DNA of 6,899 bases, taken from assembly GCA_022709995.1 (NCBI GenBank), contig JAKLHU010000115.1, positions 1 through 6,899 on the forward strand, in the 5' to 3' direction. This document shows positions 1 through 6,754 of the stretch, one piece after another. Positions within the stretch are counted from its first letter, which is position 1, and every line of letters starts with the position of its first letter. The notes below the pieces were generated by a model. The model did no database searches. It was not told the origin of the DNA and saw nothing but the letters and a program-made list of their open reading frames with translations. The translations under genes and the position numbers were made by a program. This stretch comes from Verrucomicrobiota bacterium. GTDB lineage: Bacteria; Verrucomicrobiota; Lentisphaeria; Oligosphaerales; Oligosphaeraceae.

Positions 1-602
1 AAGACCTGGACGACATCTGGGCTCTGCTGTCGTTCATCGATTACCCCAAATGGCGGGGCCGGCCGGAACTCGACTGGAAATTGGCTGAGTTCCGCGACTC
101 CCTCAACGGCGGCCAGGCCGGTCTGCCGTTGTATACCGTATATAATGTTCCGGAGACGGCTGACCTTGACCTGCTGTTGAGCAACATGCGTAAGCGCACC
201 GAGCGTTTCGCGGTGGTGATTGGCGAGCATGGCGGCACCTCCGGCATCGTGACGCTGAATGACATTCTGGAAGAAGTCGTCGGCCGTTTTTCCGGCAATG
301 AGGACGACGAGGACCGGCTGACCGTGCGCAACGGCGTCTACATCGCCGATGGCCGGGCGCATCTGCGGACTTTGCAACGCGAATTCGGCGCGGCTTTCGC
401 CAATCCCGAGGGCAGCGCCGATACGATCGGCGGCCTGGTCATGGAGCGCCTCGGGCGTTTGCCGCGCACCGGCGATTGCCTGGAACTGCCCGGATTCCTG
501 GTCCGCGTCAACCGCATGGCCGGACGCCGGGTCGGAACCGTCGGCATCATGCCCCGGCCACGGCCGGACGACGACCCCGCCGGCCAGGAGGTGAAAGCAT
601 GA
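1..602 (+). CDS. C-terminal part of a CNNM/DUF21-CBS-CorC family membrane protein (5' end outside window)
   Basis: The frame is open from base 3 to a TGA at 600-602, giving 199 visible residues; the true start lies upstream of the window. An in-frame TTG at 81 is not a credible start because coding sequence continues upstream of it and a CBS domain would be cut. Visible residues 1-50 match the end of the first CBS motif and the inter-CBS linker. Residues 50-95 are the second CBS motif, with EHGGTSGIVTLNDILEEVVG. Residues 110-182 are the CorC/HlyC-associated C-terminal domain (DGRAHLRTL, then GGLVMERLGRLPRTGD). Proteins of this family usually have an N-terminal DUF21 membrane domain, expected upstream. 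Family members are linked to Mg2+/Co2+ or other cation transport, sometimes loosely annotated as haemolysins; substrate cannot be read from sequence. The usual Asp before the EHGG/EYGG motif is Gly here (VIGEHGG). It overlaps the next gene, a paralogue, by 4 nt. Confidence 0.9.
   Translation, partial: DLDDIWALLSFIDYPKWRGRPELDWKLAEFRDSLNGGQAGLPLYTVYNVPETADLDLLLSNMRKRTERFAVVIGEHGGTSGIVTLNDILEEVVGRFSGNEDDEDRLTVRNGVYIADGRAHLRTLQREFGAAFANPEGSADTIGGLVMERLGRLPRTGDCLELPGFLVRVNRMAGRRVGTVGIMPRPRPDDDPAGQEVKA
586..594 (+). promoter_or_regulatory. Shine-Dalgarno site of the second DUF21-CBS gene
   Basis: AGGAGGTGA lies 7 nt (counting from the end of AGGAGG) before the ATG at 599. It is inside the 3' end of the upstream gene and fixes 599 as the start rather than more upstream codons of the same open frame. 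The ATGA overlap with the upstream stop suggests translational coupling. Confidence 0.85.
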
Positions 603-2029
603 CCGCCCTTCTGCCGACCTTGCTGCTTTTGGCCGTGCTCTATGCCTTGGCGTCGCTCTTCTGCTGTATTGAGACGGCCTTCACCTCGGTGAATCGCACC
701 CTGATCCAGAACCTGGCTGCCCGTGGCGACCGCCGCGCCCAGCTGGCCGCCAGACTGCTCGACAGCGCCGGCGAATTTTTCGGCACCGTCCTTTTGGGTA
801 CGAATTTGATTTATGTCACGATTACGACTTTGGTGCGGTCCACGGTTGTGCTTGCCATCGTCAGAACCGACGCGTTTCAGGCGTTGCTGGCGTTTTGGCA
901 GCGTGGCGGGTCGGGCGGCGAAGACATTTTGACGTCCTTGCTGGTGACTCCGACGCTGCTGCTGTTCACGGAAATGGTCCCGAAGGCCATCGGCCGCAAC
1001 CATGCCGACACGTTGAGCCTGGCCTTGGCCAGGCCGTTGGACTGGGCGCGGCGGGCGCTGCGGCTGCCGGTGATCGTCCTGGACCGGATTTCCGGCGCCG
1101 TGGCGCGGGCCGTCTGCCAGTCGCAGAAACTGCCGGCGCGCGGCCAGGTGACCCGCGAGGATTTGAAGATTCTGGCGGAAGTCGCCATGGAGCAGGGCCT
1201 GGTGCGCAAGGAGGCCGGCAACATGCTGCAGACCGTCCTGGAGCTGGACACCAAGCCGATTGAGACGGTGATGGTGCCGTTGGTGGACGTGCAGTCCGTG
1301 CCGCTGACCGCGTCGGTGGCCGACGTCGAGGCCCTGGCGGCGCAGACCGGCTTTTCCCGCTTCCCCGTGTATGACGGGCGGGTCGACGAAGTCATCGGCA
1401 TCGTCAGCCTGCGCCAATGTCTGTATGAGCAGCTTCCGAGCGAAGACCAGGACCAGGAGAAACGGGCCTCCCTGGGCATTGCCCAATTTGTCAACACCCA
1501 GGTGTTGTTCGTGCCGGAATCCAAGTCGGTGAGCGCTCTTCTGGATGAATTGCGCTACCAGCACATCCCGATGGCGGTGGTCGTTGACGAGCACGGCGGC
1601 GTGGTGGGGATCATCACTGTGGAAGACCTGGTGGCGCAGATAGTCGGCGGCATCCATGACGCCCGCAACCAGGAATCAGCCATGGTGAAGCCGCTGGCGG
1701 AGGGCGGCTTTGAATGCGACGGCAAGGCCGATGTGCGTGAAATCGAGGACTATATGGGCCTGGAGATCGACAACCAGGGCTTTGAAACGGCGGCTGGGCT
1801 GGTACTCAAAATCGCCGGCCGCATTCCCCGGGTCCATGAGCATTTCTCCTATGCCCATTTTGACATCGAGGTCCTGGCCGTGCGACGGCACCGGGTCATG
1901 AAATTGCGTTTTCAAAATAAAACCCTGTTCCGAGACTGCCGCGGCGCCGGATCCGGGCCGGGCGCCGCGGTAAAACAAGTTGCTGGAGGAGAAAGGCATG
2001 ATGATGGATCGACTGGCGTTGTTGAGTGA
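599..2029 (+). CDS. CNNM/DUF21-CBS-CorC family membrane protein (putative cation transporter/efflux component)
   Basis: The product is 476 residues as read. Residues 1-170 form the DUF21 membrane domain: hydrophobic segments at about 3-22, 60-88 and 110-126, with family motifs ETAFTSVNRTLIQNLA (25-40), FGTVLLGTNLIYVT (61-74) and LLFTEMVPKAIGRN (121-134). Residues about 205-350 form a CBS pair: VMVPLVDVQSVP, FSRFPVYDGRVDEVIGIVS, then MAVVVDEHGGVVGIITVEDL. Residues about 365-437 are the CorC/HlyC-associated domain (FETAAGLVLKIAGRIPRVHE). The family is tied to divalent cation transport, with CBS domains usually sensing adenine nucleotides; the substrate here is unknown. Start 599 is set by a strong Shine-Dalgarno. 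The tail after about residue 441 has no family counterpart: it crosses a GC hairpin and the next gene's ribosome binding site and overlaps that gene by 32 nt. A TAA in another frame at 1918-1920 sits exactly where the domain should end, so the stop may have been lost by a one-base deletion. Confidence 0.9.
   Translation: MTALLPTLLLLAVLYALASLFCCIETAFTSVNRTLIQNLAARGDRRAQLAARLLDSAGEFFGTVLLGTNLIYVTITTLVRSTVVLAIVRTDAFQALLAFWQRGGSGGEDILTSLLVTPTLLLFTEMVPKAIGRNHADTLSLALARPLDWARRALRLPVIVLDRISGAVARAVCQSQKLPARGQVTREDLKILAEVAMEQGLVRKEAGNMLQTVLELDTKPIETVMVPLVDVQSVPLTASVADVEALAAQTGFSRFPVYDGRVDEVIGIVSLRQCLYEQLPSEDQDQEKRASLGIAQFVNTQVLFVPESKSVSALLDELRYQHIPMAVVVDEHGGVVGIITVEDLVAQIVGGIHDARNQESAMVKPLAEGGFECDGKADVREIEDYMGLEIDNQGFETAAGLVLKIAGRIPRVHEHFSYAHFDIEVLAVRRHRVMKLRFQNKTLFRDCRGAGSGPGAAVKQVAGGERHDDGSTGVVE
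1939..1970 (+). promoter_or_regulatory. GC-rich hairpin between the DUF21-CBS gene and the M20 gene
   Basis: CCGCGGCGCC (1939-1948) and GGCGCCGCGG (1961-1970) form a perfect 10-bp inverted repeat around a 12-nt loop, which itself overlaps the palindrome CCGGATCCGG (1947-1956). The stem ends 14 nt before the Shine-Dalgarno of the M20 gene. The sequence after the stem is TAAAACAAGT, with no T run, so it is not a standard intrinsic terminator on this strand. It could be an mRNA-stabilising or processing hairpin between operon genes, or a weak attenuator; the function is inferred from position only. Confidence 0.6.
1985..1989 (+). promoter_or_regulatory. Shine-Dalgarno site of the M20 amidohydrolase gene
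   Basis: GGAGG, 8 nt before the ATG at 1998, decides the start. The in-frame TTG at 1980 lies upstream of this site and has no ribosome binding site of its own. Three ATG codons run in a row at 1998-2006; spacing favours the first, but 2001 is possible. Confidence 0.75.
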
Positions 2030-3173
2030 GGCCAAGAGTTTGATTGAGGCGGAGCGGGGGCGTTGGCAGGCATTGTCCCGGGGCGTCTGGGAGCATCCGG
2101 AACTGGCCTATGAAGAGCGTTATGCCTGCCAGCGCCAAGTCGAGGAATTGCGCGCGCTTGGCTTTGCCCCGGAAACGCCGACCGCTGGCGTGGAAACGGC
2201 CTTCCGGGCTGATGTCGGCAGCGGCCACCCGGCGTTCGCCATCGCGTCCGAATATGACGCTCTGGAAGGCCTTGGGCATGGCTGCGGCCACAATCTGATC
2301 TGCACGGCCGCCCTGGCGGCTTTCCAGGCCGCGGTCAAGCTGCGGGACAAGCATGGCCTGAAAGGACGTCTGACTTTGCTGGGGACGCCGGCGGAGGAGT
2401 CCGGCGGCGGCAAGGTGGTGATGATTGAACATGGCTGCCTGGACGGCGTGGACGCGGCGATGATGGTGCATCCGAGCTGGCGGACCACGCCGGACACCGG
2501 CTCGACGGCGGTTCGGCGCTTTGACGTCGCTTTCAGCGGCAAGGCCGCGCACGCGGCGGGCTCTCCGGAATTGGGCCTGAATGCGCTGGATGCGACGCTG
2601 ATGGTGTTCACCGCCATCAATGCCTGGCGCCAACAGCTGCCTGAATTCACCCGGGTGCATGGTGTCATCCTGGAGGGCGGCGTGCGCCCGAACATTATTC
2701 CGGACCGCTCCCGCTCCCGTTTCTACCTGCGGTCGGCTCAGGAGGACTGGGCCGACAAAATGGAGGCGCGGTTCCAAGACATCGTCCGCGGCGCCGAATT
2801 GATGACCGGGTGTACGGCCGAAGTCAAGTCGTATCACCGGCCTTACATGAGCCGGAAGCCGAACTCGGCCATGAATAGCGCTTATGTCGAAGCCATGAAA
2901 ACCCTGGGCGCCAATCCGGTGCTGCCGCCCCGGCCTGGCCGCGGCTCCTCCGATTTCGGCAATTTTTCGCACGCCGTGCCCGGCATTCACCCGTATTTTG
3001 CTGTCACCGATCATGAGATTCCAGGCCATTCGCTGGAAATGGCGGCTGCTTCCGCCACCGGCTTCGCCTTTGACAACGCTCTGCGGGCCGCCGCCGCCAT
3101 GGCCGTCATTGCCGTTCGCTATCTCGGCGACGACGACTTCCGGGCGCAGGTCGACGAGGCTTTTCGGAAATAA
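1998..3173 (+). CDS. M20 family metallo-amidohydrolase (PM20D2/AbgB-like dipeptidase or N-acyl amino acid hydrolase)
   Basis: The product is 391 residues with no signal peptide, so probably cytoplasmic. Visible motifs of the M20 (M20D-type) fold are WEHPELAYEE (31-40), SEYDALEGLGHGCGHNL (84-100), GTPAEESGGGK (129-139), MMVHPS (155-160), HAAGSPELGLNALDA (185-199), GRGSSDFGNFSH (314-325) and IPGHS (341-345). Cys96/His98, Glu133/Glu134, His158 and His344 are the likely metal and catalytic residues by analogy with the family, where Cys-x-His and paired Glu residues take part in a metal site. The SEYDAL...GHGCGHN block is typical of members resembling PM20D2 (beta-alanyl-lysine type dipeptidase) and aminobenzoyl-glutamate hydrolase subunits; the true substrate cannot be assigned. 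The lid/dimerisation domain should span about 170-285. Length is normal and no active-site residue is missing. Its start overlaps the upstream open frame, so it is probably co-transcribed with the two DUF21-CBS genes. No intrinsic terminator follows; a REP-like repeat begins 30 nt after the stop. Confidence 0.93.
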   Translation: MMMDRLALLSEAKSLIEAERGRWQALSRGVWEHPELAYEERYACQRQVEELRALGFAPETPTAGVETAFRADVGSGHPAFAIASEYDALEGLGHGCGHNLICTAALAAFQAAVKLRDKHGLKGRLTLLGTPAEESGGGKVVMIEHGCLDGVDAAMMVHPSWRTTPDTGSTAVRRFDVAFSGKAAHAAGSPELGLNALDATLMVFTAINAWRQQLPEFTRVHGVILEGGVRPNIIPDRSRSRFYLRSAQEDWADKMEARFQDIVRGAELMTGCTAEVKSYHRPYMSRKPNSAMNSAYVEAMKTLGANPVLPPRPGRGSSDFGNFSHAVPGIHPYFAVTDHEIPGHSLEMAAASATGFAFDNALRAAAAMAVIAVRYLGDDDFRAQVDEAFRK

Positions 3174-3202
3174 AGGGCCCGGCGTCTCTCGTGGATAAAA
3201 AT

Positions 3203-3257
3203 GGCTCGGCGCTCTGAAGTAGGCGCCCCAGGCTTCTGGGGCGCTCGAACGTAGATT
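3203..3257 (+). repeat. REP-like palindromic repeat, copy A
   Basis: This 55-bp unit matches copy B at 53 of 55 positions (differences at 3234 and 3253). Its core is the stem GCGCCCCAG (3223-3231) / CTGGGGCGC (3236-3244) with loop GCTT. GTAG (3219-3222) directly abuts the 5' foot of the stem, the tetranucleotide-plus-hairpin layout of REP elements recognised by RAYT transposases. Imperfect direct repeats GGCGCTCTGAAGTAG (3208-3222) and GGCGCTCGAACGTAG (3240-3254), 12/15 identical, flank the stem. GTGGA (3191-3195) and TCCAC (3257-3261) add a short outer stem. On the minus strand a smaller alternative hairpin (3208-3212 with 3223-3227) is followed 6 nt later by TTTTT (complement of 3197-3201), so this copy may also end transcripts of the minus-strand gene. 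Confidence 0.85.
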
Positions 3258-3376
3258 CCACCCACGCCCGGCCCGGCGGAACGGCAATTTTGGCCGTCCA
3301 GAAGATGGCCGCTGTCGCGGCGGTTGCCTCCGGGCGCCGGGGCGCATCAACGACTCCTTGGGAGGCGCGTGTTGAC

Positions 3377-3431
3377 GGCTCGGCGCTCTGAAGTAGGCGC
3401 CCCAGGCCTCTGGGGCGCTCGAACGTCGATT
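3377..3431 (+). repeat. REP-like palindromic repeat, copy B
   Basis: It is a direct repeat of copy A, 174 bp downstream in the same orientation. GTAG is at 3393-3396, the stem is 3397-3405 with 3410-3418, and the loop is GCCT. An outer stem extends into the flanks: GGCGC (3364-3368) pairs with GCGCC (3432-3436), and GTTGACG (3371-3377) pairs with CGTCGAT (3424-3430) including two G-U pairs. An alternative pairing, TCAAC (3347-3351) with GTTGA (3371-3375), encloses CTCC/GGAG (3354-3357/3361-3364) and would compete with that outer stem. The repeat ends 34 nt from the stop of the minus-strand gene, so in that transcript it forms the first structure of the 3' untranslated region. The 119 bp between A and B (3258-3376) hold only small hairpins (3281-3297, 3308-3321) and no credible gene. 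Confidence 0.85.
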
Positions 3432-3465
3432 GCGCCAAGAAAGAGGGCGAATCGGGCCGCCGCGC

Positions 3466-6400
3466 TCAGTTATGGAGGACGACGACATCGAGCGGGGGTA
3501 CGTTGACGGTGAAGGCGGTTGTCTTCGTCTTGGCCTGGCCGTCGGGGTAGGTAAAGATGGTGTCAGCCCGGGGCAGAATGACTTCGGCGTCCCGGGCCTG
3601 CCCGGGGTCGTGGTTGAACAGGATGATGAGCGTTTTGCCATGGCGGGAGGAGACGAAGCTCGACATGCGTTTTCCCCAGCGGTGACGGATGGCGATGCCG
3701 GTCTCGGTTTCCCCCTGGAGGAAGAAGTCCTCGAAGTCGGCGATGATTCTGGTCGCCTCGGCCATTTTCTGGTAGTAGAGGCCGTCAAAAGGCCCCCACC
3801 ACCAGAAGCTGACGCCGTCCATGCCAGCGGCGATGCTGCGCAGGACTTTCATTTTCACCAGGGCGGCGGACGGGTTGACGGAGGAGTTGCGGCCGTAACC
3901 CGCGGTCAGGGTCGCCCAGACGGCCATGGGCTTGGGCGACAGGGCGCGAAGCTCGGCGATGGCCTTTTTCATGTCGGCGCCGAAAGTGTCGTCGAGCGCC
4001 GCCGGACTGGACGCGTAGTAGCTGGGCAAGGCGAGGTCGAGAAAGGGCGCGGCGGTCTGCCAGTCGGCCCGGTAAGTCTCCTTGGTCGCCGGGCCGGGCA
4101 GGGCCGAGTAGAAGCCATAGCGGGCGTCCGGCCGGCGTTTTTTGGCTTCCTCCTGGAAGAGGCGGCTCATCGCCGTTGTCTGCCGGCAGGCGAAATCGAC
4201 CCAGGCCTGGGCGTGGTGCTGACGGACGGCCTCGGCGGTCAAGGCCGGCGTCGCCGTCTGGATATCTTTTCGGAAGGCGTCCAGGCAGCGCGGGCAGAAG
4301 CAGGCGTCCCAGGCCGCCGGTCCCTCCAGATCCCAGACAAAGCCATCCAGGCGGTGGGCGGCCAGATTGCTGAACAGGCGTTCGTGCGTTTGGCGGAAGT
4401 GCGCGCCGTCGTTTTCCAGCAGGGCCGTAGGGCAGACCATGCCTGCTTTGTCTTTGCCTGCGAAGGTCTTGGCCGTCAATTCCGGCGCGGCGGCCAGCAG
4501 CTCCTGGTTCTGCCAGTGCCACCACAGGTTGTTGATGATTTTCAGGCCGTGGGCGCGGATTTCCCGCACGAGGGATTCGGAATTGGCCACGGCACCGGCC
4601 TCGACCGCATTGAAGCCGACGACGGCCTGGGTGCGGAGCGCTTCGGACCAGTTGCCCGGCGACGGCGCAATCGTCCAAAGCCAGTTGTGAACCGTGATCT
4701 GCCGTGGCTGCCGGCCGGTTGACGGCGGCAGGACCCGCAGGGTGAAGGCGTGCTCCTCCTCGACGTCGCCGGCCGTCTCCAGGTGATGATACACCGGCGC
4801 CGACCATTCGGCGGCCGTCGCCGCGTCGGTTTTGAAATACAGCAGCACGCTCTGGTGAAAGGGCTGCTTTTCAATGCGGCGGGGCGGCAGATCCTGGCGG
4901 AAGCGGAACGCGTAGTCGTGGTATTTCCGGCCGTCGCGGACCGCGGCGGTGACGGTCGGCGCCTCGACGTGGAAATAGAAGTTGAACGGCGTCTCCGGGA
5001 CCGGATCGAGGATGACGACCGGCTCCGGAACCGAGACATGCAGAGTCGGCCGCGCGCAGGTCGTGTCATGGTGGTTGCCGACGACAAAAAAGCACTGCTG
5101 GACCGTATTGGCCAGGAGGTGCAGGGTGTTGCCGCGTTCCTCCGCCGGCCAGGCCGTCGAGGCCAGGCCGCTGGAATACGTCTTGATCTGCAGGTGAAAG
5201 GCGGCGGCCTCTTGCTGGCGGCAGGCGATGCGGGTGCCGAGCTGATACGTGCCCGGCCGGGCGGCGGCGGTCGCAAAACTCAGCACGACCGGCGTGTCCT
5301 GCGACGGCAGCGATTGCGTTTCGCGGGTCAGGCGGTCGGTGTCACGGTCGAGGGCGACCGTGACGGCCACGTCCGGACTGCCGGAGGCAAAATAATAGCG
5401 GAGGCGGTTGTCGGCGGCCGTCAGCTCCAGGCCCGTCAACTTGGCCGGCAGGTCCGTGAACAGGAGCAGGCCAAAGTGCGTCGGGCGGGAAAAGTATTCA
5501 CCGGTGTTGTTCCAGTAGCTCAGCTCGTTGTCGGCCGTGCGGTGGCGGCAGAAATTGATTCCCCAGGCGTCGCCGGGCGCCGGGGCGACGTCGGCGATCA
5601 GCAGCCACGGTATGCGGGCCTCGACCCGCCAGCCGTCGTCGCCGATTGTCGCCGCGGCGTCCCAGTCGAGGTCGCGGTTGAGCCGGCCGGCTTCGTCAAT
5701 CCGGCGGCTGAGATTGTCCTGGCGGGCGCCGAGGGCGTTGATGACGAGCTGGTGCGGGTTGGCCTGGGCCAGCCCGGGATCAAGATAGATCTCCAGGCAG
5801 TCGTCCGTCCAGACCTGGTCGTTTTTTCTGGTTTTGGTTTTGCGCAGGAAGGCGGGGGCGTTGTCGCACAGTTCGGCAGTCACATAGAGATAATCGCGGT
5901 CGCGGAGGATGCGGACGGTTGTCTGCTGTCGGGCCAGGCGGACGCCGGCAATCGTCAGAAAGTGCTCCAGGCGGGCGGCTTGCCGCCAGGCCAGGTCGTC
6001 ATCGTGGCCGTCGATGACGGGCGGGGCGCTGCCGGCCGCCAGGACCGGGCACTCCGTGATGCGGCGTTGGTTCTTCAAGGCGGCGAGGAGGGCGCCGTCA
6101 TCGGGTCCGGCAACGGCGGGAGAGCTGTTTTTGTCCTGGAACAGTTGTTGCAGGTCTGCCGGCTGGTTCAGGTCCGTGATGACGACGGCGTCGAGCCAGC
6201 CTCTGGCCGTCGGGATGTCGGCAGCGGTCGGTCGTTGCAGGAGGAATTCCGGCAGCGTCTCCTTGGGGGCCAGGGCTTTCCGCTGGTACGGCATGACCTT
6301 GACCCATTGCCAGTCCGCCGCCGTCGTCTGGAACCATCCGAAGGGCTTCTGGTCGTCGCCGCGCAGAAACCAACGGGCGTTGACGTCGGTTTTGGCGCGC

Positions 6401-6618
6401 ACCCACAGGGCCAGTCCGGGCGCGTCCGGCGGGGCGGGGATGCCGCGGGCAAAGACATACCAGGTGCTGCCGCCGACGCCGCGCCGGTTCGAGGCCGTCG
6501 CCTCGTCGGTCTTCTGGCCGTTGCCGATGAAATCTTCGGCTTCAAACCAATGCACGGTGGCGGCGTGGCTCATGGCCGTCAACAAGGCCATGAATAAAAA
6601 CAGAACGGTGGAGCGCAT
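3466..6618 (-). CDS. Secreted multidomain protein: CBM9-like domain plus GH42-like TIM barrel (putative glycoside hydrolase)
   Basis: The product is 1050 residues from the ATG at 6618. Residues 1-19 are a signal peptide (R2, hydrophobic 5-15, cleavage near SHA-A), which places the protein in the periplasm or outside the cell. Residues 22-150 form a beta-sandwich-like region opening HWFEAEDF, like CBM6/35-type domains. Residues about 198-388 are CBM9-like: VIDGHDDDLAW, RILRDRDYLYVTAEL, WTDDCLEIYLDP, DDGWRVEARIPW, WGINFCRHR. Residues about 395-635 look like beta-sandwich linker domains. Residues about 640-965 are a TIM barrel. There CP (C729), FVWDLEGP with E765, and CFCPRC (C773, C775, C778) match in order and spacing the metal-site cysteines and acid/base Glu of GH42 beta-galactosidases; IAAGMDGVSFWWWGP (929-943) matches the following GH42 block. 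Residues about 970-1050 are a C-terminal beta domain. The segment that should carry the GH42 nucleophile (about 897-912) has no Asp or Glu. Substrate is unknown, presumably a polysaccharide or glycan. No Shine-Dalgarno precedes the start; upstream in-frame ATG 6741 would bury the signal peptide. Confidence 0.88.
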   Translation of the reverse strand: MRSTVLFLFMALLTAMSHAATVHWFEAEDFIGNGQKTDEATASNRRGVGGSTWYVFARGIPAPPDAPGLALWVRAKTDVNARWFLRGDDQKPFGWFQTTAADWQWVKVMPYQRKALAPKETLPEFLLQRPTAADIPTARGWLDAVVITDLNQPADLQQLFQDKNSSPAVAGPDDGALLAALKNQRRITECPVLAAGSAPPVIDGHDDDLAWRQAARLEHFLTIAGVRLARQQTTVRILRDRDYLYVTAELCDNAPAFLRKTKTRKNDQVWTDDCLEIYLDPGLAQANPHQLVINALGARQDNLSRRIDEAGRLNRDLDWDAAATIGDDGWRVEARIPWLLIADVAPAPGDAWGINFCRHRTADNELSYWNNTGEYFSRPTHFGLLLFTDLPAKLTGLELTAADNRLRYYFASGSPDVAVTVALDRDTDRLTRETQSLPSQDTPVVLSFATAAARPGTYQLGTRIACRQQEAAAFHLQIKTYSSGLASTAWPAEERGNTLHLLANTVQQCFFVVGNHHDTTCARPTLHVSVPEPVVILDPVPETPFNFYFHVEAPTVTAAVRDGRKYHDYAFRFRQDLPPRRIEKQPFHQSVLLYFKTDAATAAEWSAPVYHHLETAGDVEEEHAFTLRVLPPSTGRQPRQITVHNWLWTIAPSPGNWSEALRTQAVVGFNAVEAGAVANSESLVREIRAHGLKIINNLWWHWQNQELLAAAPELTAKTFAGKDKAGMVCPTALLENDGAHFRQTHERLFSNLAAHRLDGFVWDLEGPAAWDACFCPRCLDAFRKDIQTATPALTAEAVRQHHAQAWVDFACRQTTAMSRLFQEEAKKRRPDARYGFYSALPGPATKETYRADWQTAAPFLDLALPSYYASSPAALDDTFGADMKKAIAELRALSPKPMAVWATLTAGYGRNSSVNPSAALVKMKVLRSIAAGMDGVSFWWWGPFDGLYYQKMAEATRIIADFEDFFLQGETETGIAIRHRWGKRMSSFVSSRHGKTLIILFNHDPGQARDAEVILPRADTIFTYPDGQAKTKTTAFTVNVPPLDVVVLHN

Positions 6619-6678
6619 GATGAGCAATCTTGGTTTGGTGAAGAACAATCCGGCGATCGAAGGTAGGTTGGACCCCGG

Positions 6679-6695
6679 CCGGCGGTCGCCGCCGG
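6679..6695 (-). promoter_or_regulatory. Hairpin in the 5' leader of the secreted glycosidase-like gene
   Basis: CCGGCGG (6679-6685) and CCGCCGG (6689-6695) form a perfect 7-bp stem with a 3-nt loop, about 60 nt upstream of the ATG at 6618. If transcription starts upstream, it would lie in the leader RNA. No T run follows on the minus strand, so it is not an evident terminator. GC-rich DNA yields such stems readily, so significance is uncertain. Confidence 0.35.
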
Positions 6696-6724
6696 ATCGA
6701 TGGGCGGCGGCAGGGCGGGCAGGT

Positions 6725-6754
6725 TTAATATTGCATGGCAACGCCGGACTGCAA
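6725..6754 (-). promoter_or_regulatory. Weak sigma70-type promoter candidate for the secreted glycosidase-like gene
   Basis: On the minus strand, TTGCAG (6754-6749) and TATTAA (6730-6725) are separated by 18 nt. The -10 matches the consensus at 4 of 6 positions and the -35 at 3 of 6. It is the only AT-rich patch in the upstream region and would give a leader of about 100 nt. The match is weak and other promoters are possible. Confidence 0.2.

Noticed and set aside
338..1657. Long open frame on the minus strand opposite the DUF21-CBS genes
   Set aside because: Its translation is rich in His, Arg and Gln with no domain-like pattern, and it lies antisense to clearly recognised genes; a product of GC-rich codon bias.
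3203..3431. Possible integron attC sites or a CRISPR array
   Set aside because: No RYYYAAC/GTTRRRY core pair is present at the repeat ends, there are only two copies with one 119-bp gap, and no cas or integrase gene is visible.
3174..3465. Canonical intrinsic terminator in the convergent region
   Set aside because: No stem is directly followed by a T run on either strand; the nearest case is a 5-bp stem with TTTTT six bases away on the minus strand, noted under copy A but too weak to call.
1896..3788. Minus-strand open frame spanning the M20 gene and both REP copies, giving a repeated peptide SSAPEAWGAYFRAPS
   Set aside because: The peptide repeat is just the translation of the palindromic DNA repeat; the rest is antisense to the M20 gene and the C-terminal end overlaps the secreted protein gene in another frame.
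4750..6597. Long open frame on the plus strand opposite the secreted glycosidase-like gene (also 3430-4722)
   Set aside because: The composition is low-complexity Gly/Arg/Val and the opposite strand encodes recognised domains from signal peptide to C-terminus; these are antisense shadows.
6618..6741. Upstream in-frame ATG at 6741 as start of the secreted protein
   Set aside because: It would add 41 Arg/Pro-rich residues before a clear signal peptide and overlap the leader hairpin and the promoter candidate.
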